From Maylandia zebra (lineage: Eukaryota; Chordata; Actinopteri; Cichliformes; Cichlidae), in contig NC_135170.1 in the NCBI RefSeq assembly GCF_041146795.1, forward strand, positions 4,082,533 to 4,146,532: a stretch of DNA of 64,000 bases, written 5' to 3'. Under the pieces are notes generated by a model, which did no database searches, was not told the DNA's origin, and worked only from the letters and a program-made list of their open reading frames with translations. Below are positions 11,974 to 21,668 of this stretch, piece by piece (position 1 is the first letter of the stretch; every line of letters starts with the position of its first letter). A program made the position numbers and the translations under genes.

Positions 11974-12289
11974 ATCTTTACAGTTTGTGTAAACCCAACA
12001 GAAACCATGTTGTCCCAAAACGCTGCGTTTGTGTCCCATATGTAACACCGTGTATTATCCAACTTATTTCACATGGTTTAACTTGAACTTTAAAAACTAC
12101 AATAAAGTTTTGCTGTATTACCAGTAACAAATCTTTTATATACACATTAGCTTGTTTAAAAAAACTGACTGAATTACCTCTAAACTGGTTCTAGGCTTTG
12201 TCACACTGGTCGCACTGGTGCGTGTCCATGGTCAGTAAGCGTAGAGTTGACTTAAGCTCGAGTTTGTGTAAACTGAACTGCTGCACCGA

Positions 12290-13099
12290 TCACGTATCAG
12301 CGTCTGTTGGCGTGTTTCTGGGGTCGCTGGCTGGAGGCTTTCCCAGAAAGGTCACATGCGGCGCCAGCTTGTGTGTCGCCAAGCTCGACTTCAAAGCAAA
12401 AGCCCTCCCACACTGGTCACACTTGTGTGCTTTAACTCCACTGTGGACCAGTTTATGTCTCTTTAAGTTGCTCTGATGATTAAAAGCCTTTCCGCACTCC
12501 TCACATGTGTGGGGTTTTTCTCCGCTGTGGACCATCTCATGGATTTTTAAGTAGCTCATCTGAGCAAAAGCCTTCCCACACTGGCTACATGCGTATGGTT
12601 TGACTCCTCTGTGCAGGCGCTGATGAGTTCTCAAGTTGCCCATCAAACTAAATGTCTTTCCGCACTCCTCACATGTGTGGGGTTTTTCTCCGCTGTGGAC
12701 CATCTCATGGATTTTTAAGTATCTCATCTGAGTAAAAGCCTTCTCACACTGGCTACATGCGTATGGTTTGACTCCTCTGTGTAGGCGCTGATGAGTTCTC
12801 AAGTTGCCCATCAAACTAAATGTCTTTCCACACTGGTGGCACATGTGTGGTTTGACGCCGCTGTGGCTGAGGTGATGTGTTTTTAAGTTGCCTTTCCGAT
12901 TAAAAGTCTTTCCACACTGGTCACAACTGAAGGGCTTTTCCCCACTGTGGATGCGCTGGTGTCTTCTGAGGTGACACGGGGCATGAAACTTCTTGTTACA
13001 CTGATCACACCTGTAGTGCTCAAGTAAGTTTGCACTTGAGTGAGCATCTTCAGCCAACTGAGAGCACTGAGGTGTTGGGCTCTCTTTGGCGTCTTGTTC
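12290..13099 (-). CDS. C2H2 zinc-finger protein, terminal exon, copy A (8 fingers)
   Basis: Probable nuclear DNA-binding protein. The minus-strand exon starts at 13099 after a good acceptor (TTTGTTGCTGTAG) and reads through an acidic lead (EQDAKESPTP) into eight C-x2-C...H-x3/4-H fingers. They are joined by standard linkers (HSGEKP, HRGVKP, HSGVKP), and the stop is at 12290. There is no in-frame ATG at the head of the exon, so an upstream exon must supply the start; it was not identified. Fingers 3-4 and 5-6 are near-duplicates, showing growth by two-finger modules. No KRAB, SCAN or BTB domain is visible. The last finger has H-x4-H. Differences from copies B and C fall mainly at helix contact positions. 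The identity of the family member is unknown. Confidence 0.85.
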   Translation of the reverse strand, partial: EQDAKESPTPQCSQLAEDAHSSANLLEHYRCDQCNKKFHAPCHLRRHQRIHSGEKPFSCDQCGKTFNRKGNLKTHHLSHSGVKPHMCHQCGKTFSLMGNLRTHQRLHRGVKPYACSQCEKAFTQMRYLKIHEMVHSGEKPHTCEECGKTFSLMGNLRTHQRLHRGVKPYACSQCGKAFAQMSYLKIHEMVHSGEKPHTCEECGKAFNHQSNLKRHKLVHSGVKAHKCDQCGRAFALKSSLATHKLAPHVTFLGKPPASDPRNTPTDADT

Positions 13100-15235
13100 C
13101 TACAGCAACAAAGACACAGGCAGGGAGTCAGAAGCTTAATAAGTGTTTGAGTTAAATCTTGTTTTGTCGTGCCGGCCTCTCTGCTTCGATAAGAAACATG
13201 TTTGTTGGATGATGCCCATAATAGTAACCTGTTGTGTTGTAAATTGTTTGGATGCGTTTTGGAAAAGAAAGACTGTATTATTGCATAAAATACATTTAAA
13301 CAAGTGCATCGCTGATTGCATCTTGTGGACATCGGTTCTACCAGCTGATTGCCCTGCTCAGTCTTTACGCCCGACCCAACGAGGGACAATCAAATGCAGA
13401 GGGGACAGTGCGACTTCACCCGTGCACTTGCACCTCTTGCACACAGTCCTCATTTACAAAGTGCTCTGCAAATCACCCCGTCCCTGTTACAGTGCAGAGA
13501 GCCAAAAATGAACCATTTAGTCCTTGGTGTAAGACCAGGGGTGTCGAACTCCAGGCCTCGAGGGCCGGTGTCCTGCAGGTTTTAGATCTCACCCTGGGTC
13601 AGCACACCTGAATCAATTGATTAGTTCGTTACCAGGAGAACTGGAAGTCATTTAACCATTTAAATCAGCTGTGTTGGAAATAAGGAAAGGTCTAAGAGGT
13701 TGAAGCCTTCGTCTTTCCATTTACTATTTTCTTTTCTTAACATGCATTTTGTTTCTCATGTTCTGGAAAACTGTAAATAATTACTAAAGGGTGGTAGTTA
13801 ACAATAATCATAATGATATAATGACAATAAATGATGATCATTCATGAAAGTTGTACTGATAGACTTTTCACGTTTCCTAAAAGCAGCTCGGCCTTGGTTT
13901 GCACGGCACTTCCAGATGTGTTTATAAACTACGAACAATTTCACGTATAAAAGTCTGTAAAATGTTCGGACTCATGATTTATAAAAACGATGTTTTTCTC
14001 ACCGTGTGTGAAGAAAACATTTTCTTCTTTCCAAGATGGCCGACTACGTTCCTCCGTCAGACTGCTCGACCCACCAACACCTGCCAGGAAAGAGCTTTAT
14101 TAGGCTCCGGAGCCGAAATGCACATTAAAGTCACTTTACATCCAGATGACTTAGACCGTCCTAAGATAATAAACTTTTAGCCTGGTCTAGATTAAACTGA
14201 GCTGATGGCAAGACGGAGGATCAGAGGACTTGAAGCTTTAAATAATCCCTCAAGGAGACAGGTCTAACCTTTCCTTTGAAATATCTCTGAGGTAGCATGG
14301 ACAACATACACGTGCAGATGAGAAATGACACCCTGATTCAATCATTCCCTCTCTGTAAACACTTTAACTGGGAAGCCAAGCTAAAGGTTAAATGATCAGC
14401 GGCTGTAGGTTTAGCTGTGCTCGTATGCCCGGACAATACAAATATATAAATAAAGAACTGCACACAAACACAATTACACTACTTGATCTGTTACAATCGA
14501 GCGACATTACTTGTCAGCATCTGGAATCATGGAACTCTTTGGTCACGGTGAAGGAACAGTGTGCAGGGCTGTTTTTAAAATGAGGTTTTTCACCAAGCAT
14601 CCTGATGGGCTCTTCCCAAGAGTTAGTGGACAGATAGTTGGAGGTCATGTTCCCAACAAGCAGCAACTGGTGCCGAGGATGAAAGGAACCATGAATGTGC
14701 TCAAAGCTAGATTGCGAAACCGCGATATCAGAAACACATCCTGCATGTGCTGAACTTGCTTTCTAGCAAAGCACCCTGGTTTGCAGTGTCCCAGGTGTAG
14801 GCCAGCACTGAGGATTGTTCTCCAGTCACTGTACACACAGTTTAAGGGAGGACAGCAGTTCCTACTTTGAAGGTAAACCTTAAATGATCAGCAGCCATGA
14901 GTTTAGTTGTGCTCGTACAAGTTATTGTCTCCAGTGTCTCTGCGGGTCCCTAACACTCCCTCACAAACACACCTGAGCTGGGAACATACCTGAGGGAGAG
15001 CAGCAGATGACAGCATGCAGGAGACAACAAACTAATCTAAACATATAAAACAACTCCAACCAACATCAGCTTGGTGGTTACCTTTGGAGGAGCCCAGCCC
15101 ATGAGCTGTGCTGTGATGACTTATGGTGAACAGGTGTGCCAACAACTAAGAGCCGAGACAGAGCCTCTTAAAGCTGTAGGACAAAAAACAGCACGTCCAG
15201 AGCACCTGAAGGCCAGAAGGTGGCAGCAGCAAACG
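13100..15235. other. Zinc-finger upstream region, unit A
   Basis: It should hold the missing 5' exon or exons of the zinc-finger gene on the minus strand. A candidate short frame containing VKTEQGNQ lies near 13310-13390, but its splice sites are unconvincing. A CCAAGATGGCCGAC motif at about 14031-14044 resembles a YY1-type core-promoter element and is kept in all units. Apart from the hAT MITE listed separately, nothing else was recognised. Confidence 0.35.
13538..13680. mobile_element. hAT-type MITE relic, unit A
   Basis: It starts CCAGGGGTGTCGAACTCCAG and continues with a GAGGGCCGGTGTCCTGCAGG motif and CAGCACACCTGAATCAATTG, the familiar teleost non-autonomous hAT repeat. The right end is degenerate. 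It is also in unit C (about 60000-60142) and missing from unit B through a local deletion. Confidence 0.65.
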
Positions 15236-15433
15236 GGTGTCAGGTACAATCTTCAGCTTCCATAGTATCTACAGATCATACACTCCTCCCTTTGCTCAGT
15301 GTTTTCACCTTCAGCACATAAAGGTGAACTTCAACCACACCAACAGACTGGAATATGTTCACCCACACAGACCTGGACCAGTACGCCTCATCTGTACTGG
15401 ATTACATCTCCAAAACCACAGACAGTGTCACCA

Positions 15434-15665
15434 CCTGACAGTGGGCAGGGATAGCTCAGTAGGTAGAGTGGTGGCACCATGATCGGAAGGTCGGTGGTTC
15501 GACTCCACTGAACGGCTACCCTGAGGTACCCCTGAGCAAGGTACCGTCCCTACACACTGCTCCCCGGGCGCTGCATTGGTGGCTGCCCACTGCTTCACTG
15601 GGTGAATGGGTTAAATGCAGAGGAACTATATCCCTACGGGGACTAACATGCACACTTTACTTTAC
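15434..15665 (+). mobile_element. tRNA-derived SINE inside LINE fragment, unit A
   Basis: It begins GGCAGGGATAGCTCAGTAGG (A box TAGCTCAGTAGGTAGAG) with B box GGTTCGACTCC. The body reads CTGCTCCCCGGGCGCTGC, then GGGTGAATGGGTTAAATGC, and the tail is CCCTACGGGGACTAA. This is a standard fish tRNA SINE. It is inserted in the LINE between codons for DSVTT and KRITM and is shared by all three units. Confidence 0.8.
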
Positions 15666-16444
15666 ACCCAGAAACGGATCACCATGTACCCCAACCAGAA
15701 GCCTTGGATGAACCGGGATCTTTGTCTCTTCCTGAAGGCCCGCAACACCGCCTTTAGGTCAGGAGATGCACACGCCTACAGCACAGCCAGGGCTAATCTA
15801 AAGAAGGGCATCAAAAAAGCCAAACACCATTACAAAAAGAAGGTAGAAGAACACTTCTCCAACTCCAACCCCCGACGCATGTGGCAAGGACTCCAGACCA
15901 TCACAGACTACAGGACCACCAAACCCTCCCCCGCATCCTCTGATGTCTCCTTCCTCAATGAGCTCAACAACTTTTATGCTCGTTTTGAGCGAGGGAACCC
16001 CACAATCACAACCAAAGCAGACCACCAACCTATGACTCTCTCCCCCACCGATGTAGGAGTGGTGCTGAGCAGGATCAGTGTCCACAAGGCTGCAGGTCCT
16101 GATGGCATCCCCGGGCCTGTTCTCAGAGCGTGTTCTGGGGAGCTTGCAGGAGTGCTGACAGACATATTCAATCTGTCCTTGGCCCACGCTGTGGTACCGG
16201 CCTGCTTCAAATCCACCTCCATCGTCCCGATACCCAAAAACTCCAACCCATCTTGCCTCAATGATTACCGCCCAGTAGCACTCACCCCCATCATCACTAA
16301 GTGCTTAGAGCAGCTGGTCCTAGCACACTTCAAATCCTGTCTCCCCCCCACCCTGGACCCCCACCAATTCGCATACCGCCAGAACAGGAGCACAGAGGAT
16401 GCAGTCTCCATCGCACTGCACTCTGTCCTCTCACACCTGGACAA

Positions 16445-17002
16445 TGTTACGAGTTCAAATATTGGGGATGGAGACAAGAGGAAAAACCACAATAACAACA
16501 CTGGTCCTGCCGGGTTGAGTCAAACGATGATTTTAATGATCACACGCGTGGGAGATGGACACCGTACGCAGACAGCATCAGATCTCAAAATGGTGGAGCA
16601 TTGCTCAAACTCTTATAGCCTCTGGTGCCTCCACCTTATCATAAAAAGCCTAAACATTCACATGCTTTCTCTCACACGGCGCCTAAGCTACGACCTTGGC
16701 TCCCTGTTTATCTGCTCCTGCTGAGATGGGGCAGAAAACTCCAGCATGTTCTGTTCTCTTCTAATCAGACAAATAAGGCGATGACTTTCTGCGAACAGTA
16801 TTTCTTATAACTCAGCAGTATAATGCATCATAAAACAATATCATTCATCCACAATAAATCAGCAGTCTAAGGTAATGCAAACTAATGCAAGAGTTATCAC
16901 CTTCTTCTAATTCAGGAGAATAATGCAAACTAAAACTACATAATAATTCACAATCTTTAATTAGGGGTCTAACATGGCATAAAATAATATTATAATCTCA
17001 CA
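16445..17002. mobile_element. Probable solo LTR, unit A only (fossil)
   Basis: A 558-bp insertion that starts TGTTACGAG and ends TCTCACA (TG..CA) and contains an AATAAA near 16854. It is flanked by a 4-bp duplication, ACAA. The same site in unit B (about 42535) is uninterrupted, giving a clean empty allele. No internal retroviral genes are present, so a solo LTR left by LTR-LTR recombination is the simplest reading. The family is not identified. Confidence 0.6.
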
Positions 17003-17331
17003 ACAACAACAACACCTACGCCAGAATGCTGTTTATAGACTTCAGTTCAGCATTCAATACAATCCACCCCTCACAACTCATCAGGACACTGACAGACCTG
17101 GGCATCAGCTCCCTCATCTGCAAATGGTTACTGGACTTCCTGACCAACCGCCCCCAACATGTCCGGCTGGATAACCGCTGCTCATCTACCATCACAATGA
17201 ACACCGGTGTACCACAAGGCTGTGTGATGAGCCCTTTCCTCTACTCCCTCTTCACCCACGACTGCAGACCTGCTGATGGTTCCAACACCATCATTAAGTT
17301 TGCAGATGACATCACGGTGATTGGCCTCATC

Positions 17332-17398
17332 AGTGCTTTGAGCGCTCAGATGAGTAGAAACGCGCTACATAAGAACCAGTCCATTTACCATTTGGGTA
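17332..17398 (+). mobile_element. SINE 3' tail fragment, unit A
   Basis: AGTGCTTTGAGCGCTCAGAT through AACCAGTCCATTTACCATT matches the 3' tail of the SINE at 32655-32917. Only the tail is present, joined directly to the truncated LINE reverse transcriptase. The same join is in unit B. Confidence 0.7.
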
Positions 17399-17786
17399 AT
17401 AAAATTGCAGGTAACATTTCCAAGGCAGGTAGGAAAAAAATGAGCTGCTATCAGTGTATGTTTGTTTTAAGGTGAGGTGCCACGAACCCGCATGTAGGGA
17501 GATGTAACCTCGTACCTCAGAAGTGTCGATATGGGTGTATTTCCATCTGTACAGCAGTATTTAGTACATCCTGGTACTTGGCAGGATGTGCAGGAGGCAG
17601 AGAAAGAGCATAAGCTTTCAGCACCTGTTAGAAATGTCACTTTCCCACATAAGAAATAAAAGGTGCTCCACAATAGTGCTGCAATTGAATATATTTTGCA
17701 ATGAATTGAAGCCCATGTCAGTATTCATAGAAGAAATTGTATATGAATGCACAGCTTCCTTACATGTGCATTTGTTTCATTTGCAG

Positions 17787-17953
17787 ATCACGCCAGACAG
17801 CTCACAAAGTCCATGATGAGGAAGCCAACCATAGACAAGCTGGCGGCTAACAGAGAGGCTGATGTCAATAACTTTGTCAAGTTCATCACCAAGGACTCTA
17901 TTCAGAAGTCCCTGGGGATGTATCTGGAGATGCTTAAGAGAAGAAAGGCTTAG
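17787..17953 (+). CDS. 3' terminal exon of an unrecognised gene, unit A
   Basis: A strong acceptor (TTTGTTTCATTTGCAG) at 17786 is followed by an open frame of 54 full codons to a TAG at 17951-17953. The segment is basic and helical in look (MMRKPTIDKLAANREAD, then KFITKDSIQKSLGMYLEM, ending LKRRKA). AATAAA follows at 18071-18076. It looks like a real last exon, but the gene was not recognised and no upstream exon was found. The LINE/SINE cluster would lie in its last intron. Position in the unit, strand and sequence are the same in unit B (43319-43485); in unit C it would lie beyond the hAT insertion, outside the window. Confidence 0.5.
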
Positions 17954-18070
17954 AGAGGGGAAACATGTTTGCACACTTTGTAGCACCAGCTACAGATGTG
18001 ATCTGACATCAGGCAGTGAGCAGTCTACATGTTTGGGGGATAAAACCCAGCATTTACCCCTCAAGGTGTT

Positions 18071-18076
18071 AATAAA
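18071..18076 (+). promoter_or_regulatory. Polyadenylation signal after the unrecognised terminal exon
   Basis: AATAAA 118 bp after the stop codon, in the context TTAATAAAAACAC. It is conserved in unit B at 43603-43608. Confidence 0.5.
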
Positions 18077-18426
18077 AACACTCGAGGTTAGGGTGTGACT
18101 TTTTGTTTTGGTTTGAAGAGCCGTACACTCGGGCAACCTGCCGAGCCTTCTCCATCACTCAGCATTACCTGCAGTATGCTTACGCGAGCAAACTGCTAAT
18201 TGTTGCAAAAGAGTCTCACATATGAAGGACTAACAGCAAATCTGACCTTTAGTGCATCTAAATGTGGCAAAGCCTTTGTCATCTCTAACAAATGTTTGGT
18301 TTTTACTGTGAAATATCCAAATAAATGTCTGGATTCATACATTAAATGGATTAAAGCGTGTGGTTCTCATTCATTATCTCTGTAACTCAGACGTCTCTAC
18401 ATTCAAATGACAGTGGAGAATGTTAA

Positions 18427-19811
18427 GAGGCCCTGGGACCATTTTTGTACATTTTAGTTTTTCAGTTACAAGCCATTTGCACTGTGTTGAATGGAATATA
18501 GCCAAATTCTCTAAAAAAAAGTTTGGCATAATTTCATTTCAAAATTCAAGTCTGACTTCCTTAAATTAGCTTCAGTGGCTAAGCTAACAATACACATCCT
18601 CTTAGAGCCCTAGGGACCATTTTTGACCCATTGACTTCCATTATAAACGCTATTTTTCACTGCAGAATTATTACCGTTAATGTCTTGGTGATTACTTATG
18701 TTTCCGTTTCGTTTTGGTCTATGAGCCTTAGAGTTGTAATTTTTTTATTTGTCCACCGGGTGGCGCCCTTGCTCCACATTTGATCCCTGCTGGAAAACAG
18801 CGGGCTGCTTGGACAGACCTGCGGGAAATGAAGCCTCATTTCCGGCGTGCAGCAGCGGCTTCGCCCGCTGATCGGGCGGGACCATTTTCGGTCCCTAGGA
18901 CCGTTAGAGGGTGCTTTTTTTTTTTTAGTCAACAGGAAATGACGTATTTGTTGTCACGTGGTATCGGACGTGTGGGCTGGAAAAAGGAGTCCCCGGTGAT
19001 CGTGCCCCGGTCATCGTCGCGACTTACCCTGGGAAGATGCACTTATTTCGGCCTAGAGGAGAAGCATTTGCCACCTGGAGACCATTTTCTGGTCCTGAAA
19101 AAAATAATAAAAGGCGATCAAAATGAATGTTGGTGCCAATCTTTAGTCCATCTAAAGGCCTAATTATAATAACAATTGAATATTACCTCAAATGTTTTTT
19201 TTGGAAAATATTCAAGTTTTATGTTTTTTGGGGTAAAAAAAGCAGTGCGCTCATGTGACGAAACCGGGATATAAAGGGTTAAAATCCGCGAAATGTAATT
19301 AAAACTTGACATGAATATTTCAAGGAGAAGTAGGTCTAAAAGATTGGCTAATTTAAAGTGGAATAAAATATTAATATATAAATTTTTTATAGCACTTTTT
19401 TGGGCGTGGTCGATTAGGACCGATAGTGTGTGCATTTTATGAAATGCGCTCCTGCAAAAAAAATAAAAGGCGATCAAAATGAATGTTGGTGCCAATCTTT
19501 GGTCCATCTAAAGGCCTAATTATAATAACAAACAAATATTACTTCAAATGTTTTATTTGGAAAATATTTAGTTTTTTGGGGCTAAAAAAACAGGACGCTC
19601 ATGTAATAAAACTGGGATTTAAAGGGTTAAAACAACGAAAATCGAATTAAAACTTTATATGAATATTTCAGGGAGAAGTAGTTTTAAAAGACTGACCAAT
19701 TTAAAGTGGAAAAAAATATGAATATATAATCTTTTTATTGCACTTTTGGGGCGGGACCATTTTTGGTCCCCAGGGCTCTAAAGGGATGCATTTTTAAGGG
19801 TCAGCCAGGAG
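18427..19811. mobile_element. TTAA-flanked insertion, piggyBac-like non-autonomous element, unit A only
   Basis: A 1385-bp insertion bounded by TTAA on both sides (18423-18426 and 19812-19815). Unit B has a single TTAA at the same point (43954-43957). Near the ends are inverted copies of an AGAGCCCTGGGGACCATTTT-type motif (left AGAGGCCCTGGGACCATTTT), repeated inside at about 18603 and 18880. TTAA duplication and precise loss are hallmarks of piggyBac elements. No transposase frame is visible, so it would depend on another copy. The extreme ends do not align well as terminal inverted repeats, which keeps the family call tentative. Confidence 0.6.
19111..19800. repeat. Two diverged 356-bp direct repeats inside the TTAA element
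   Basis: The segment starting AAGGCGATCAAAATGAATG at 19111 recurs at 19467, a period of 356 bp. Matching stretches include GTTGGTGCCAATCTTT and AAAGGCCTAATTATAATAAC. The copies differ by scattered substitutions and small indels, so the repeat is old relative to the segmental duplication. Confidence 0.8.
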
Positions 19812-19815
19812 TTAA

Positions 19816-20640
19816 AAATTCAGCGGACAACCAAATCAAAATGAATCTTGCATTCTTATAACAAGGAGCATTTTTCATTCTTTGTATGTTTGTGTTTTGG
19901 ACAATTGAATCAATATACGACACTTCAAAAGGACCTGAGTGTCAGCGCAACACAATCGGCTAAACTTCAGGTGTGCAGTGTCTCCACACTTTTCACTGTC
20001 ACGTCCTGTGTGTGACAGACATGAATGACCTCTGCTGTGGTGCTCCCTGTTTTCTTTGAGCACTACATTTACACATTTAAGAGTATTACCCTCAAATGTG
20101 TTTGGATTTGTCAATGTGTGAGTCGTCTACTAAGCCTAAAGCTACAAGTCACTAATGTGACTCCTGGAAAAGTAAATGTTCTTTCATGTAAAGAGATGAA
20201 ATCAGCACGTGTATTCACTTTAATATTACATCCTCGGGGGGGAGGCTAAGTATTTTGCAGCAGCTTGGTATTGAACTGCAAACCTTCCAATTAGTAGAAC
20301 TGAACTACAGCAACCCCAACTCAACTGTTCAGCCAGGACAAGCAGTGCTTGTCTAGTCAGTTATACCAAAGCATAAGTGATGTGCTTCTACATCACTGCC
20401 ATCTTGAGGCTGCAGTCAGCTATCGTCTCTCCAAGCACACTTCTCTTGGACGCTATTAGAAACTCTAGTGTCTCTATTTCCCAGGCGTCTTTAGCTTTTT
20501 GTATGCAGACAACCTGATTTTCCATTTCAGTGTTTAAAAATCACAGGTTAACATATGTGGTGAACACATTTCAGCTTTACAGGAGTAACTGAAGATGACT
20601 GAAAATAATCTTTAATGAATACATTGTTTCTTCTTTTGTG
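19816..20640. other. Non-coding stretch before pogo P2
   Basis: No gene or named repeat was recognised. The sequence is nearly identical to 43958-44783 in unit B. Confidence 0.5.
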
Positions 20641-21293
20641 TAGGGGAGACCGGGGATAGTTGTAACGTGGGTCAGTTGTAACACTTCCAGTTTCTCCAAT
20701 CAGGGCTAAGTTTCAAATGATGTGACTCATCCTGTGCATGCCCAACTCAGTTCTGCTATCACATGTGAAAAATCAGCACATTTTGTCAAACACAGACAAT
20801 TTAACACAAAAAAAGTAATTTGTATGCCAAAAAGTACGTTTTTCTACTTTATTTCAATTTCTAATAGCATTATCTGCTTTGCAGTTAAACTCATCAAACT
20901 TAAATTGTGTTATTTGTATGTCTATGGGGATATATTCTGTGTAGGTCTTTAGTGCTAATGTTTTAGCCGTTGGCTGTAATGTTAGCTAGTTCATGGCTAT
21001 AGGAGTCTGGGTCAGTTGTAACAGCTACAGTCGGGGTCAGTTGTAACAATAACGCAGATGTTACAACTTACCACACTATTACTTTAACTTATATTAAACA
21101 AGTTGGGGCAACGACATCAGCAGAGAGAGGTTCACTGGTCGCATTTGTATATGCGGTTAATGCCATTGGCAACACAATTCCTCCACTGTTTGTGTTCCCA
21201 CACATACATTATGCAGACCACTGTGTCAGAGATGGACCAGTAGGAAGCACTGGTAGTGGAAATAAATCAGGATGGGTGCAAGAAACAGATTTC

Positions 21294-21298
21294 CTCAT
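21294..21298. other. Empty target site of the Gypsy insertion
   Basis: CTCAT occurs once here in an uninterrupted DDE-domain reading frame. At 45438-45442 and 51250-51254 the same five bases flank the 5.8-kb Gypsy fossil as a target duplication. Confidence 0.93.
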
Positions 21299-21567
21299 CT
21301 TTCTGAAGCACTTTGCAAACCACACCAAGGTAAGCCATGATAAAAAGTAATGGAATTGCGATGCTGGTGCACAGCTACATTTTTTCAGCTTCATTGTTAT
21401 GTTCAAAGTTGGTGCAAGAGTTGTAGGTTATAATGCCCACTGAGCCAATGAGGCCAAACTCAAGGAAGACCAACCAAAATTAATGAAATATTCAGTTGCA
21501 GAAAATTCCATAATTTGTCTTTTTTGGGGGGTTGGAATATGTTCAAAAGCTAGATTTCTGCATTCTG

Positions 21568-21568
<1 letters not shown>

Positions 21569-21661
<93 letters not shown>

Positions 21662-21668
21662 ACACACA
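21569..21668. repeat. (CA)n microsatellite, about 100 bp
   Basis: A CA tract with two CATA interruptions inside pogo P2. It is the longest of the three homologous tracts. Confidence 0.95.

Larger units (their letters stand above)
15240..17331 (+). mobile_element. Rex1/Babar-like LINE fragment, unit A (broken)
   Basis: Plus-strand LINE coding remnant. The linker before the reverse transcriptase (DQYASSVLDYISKTTDSV, about 15370-15430) is interrupted by a SINE, then continues KRITMYPNQKPWMNRD. The reverse transcriptase core follows: [34 protein letters not shown], then [20 protein letters not shown] and the catalytic KFADD. A 558-bp probable solo LTR (16445-17002) splits the core. The element stops shortly after FADD and joins a SINE tail; the endonuclease part and true 3' end are missing. 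It belongs to the same broad family as the element at 29749 but is clearly a different, older lineage. Confidence 0.85.

Noticed and set aside
11848-12062. Repeat protein (CYYDVITMLLR units) on the minus strand
   Set aside because: It is a frame-locked translation of the 11-bp minisatellite, which is open in all frames; no coding context.
14511-14753. Plus-strand ORF MELFGHGEGTVCRAVFKM... upstream of the LINE
   Set aside because: About 75 codons with no familiar motif. It has a 3-bp-scale indel in unit B and no flanking splice sites that would link it to the terminal exon.
15434-15500. Functional tRNA gene
   Set aside because: A and B boxes are present but the cloverleaf is degenerate and the sequence continues into a SINE body and tail. 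The heads at 32655 and 38607 are rejected for the same reason.
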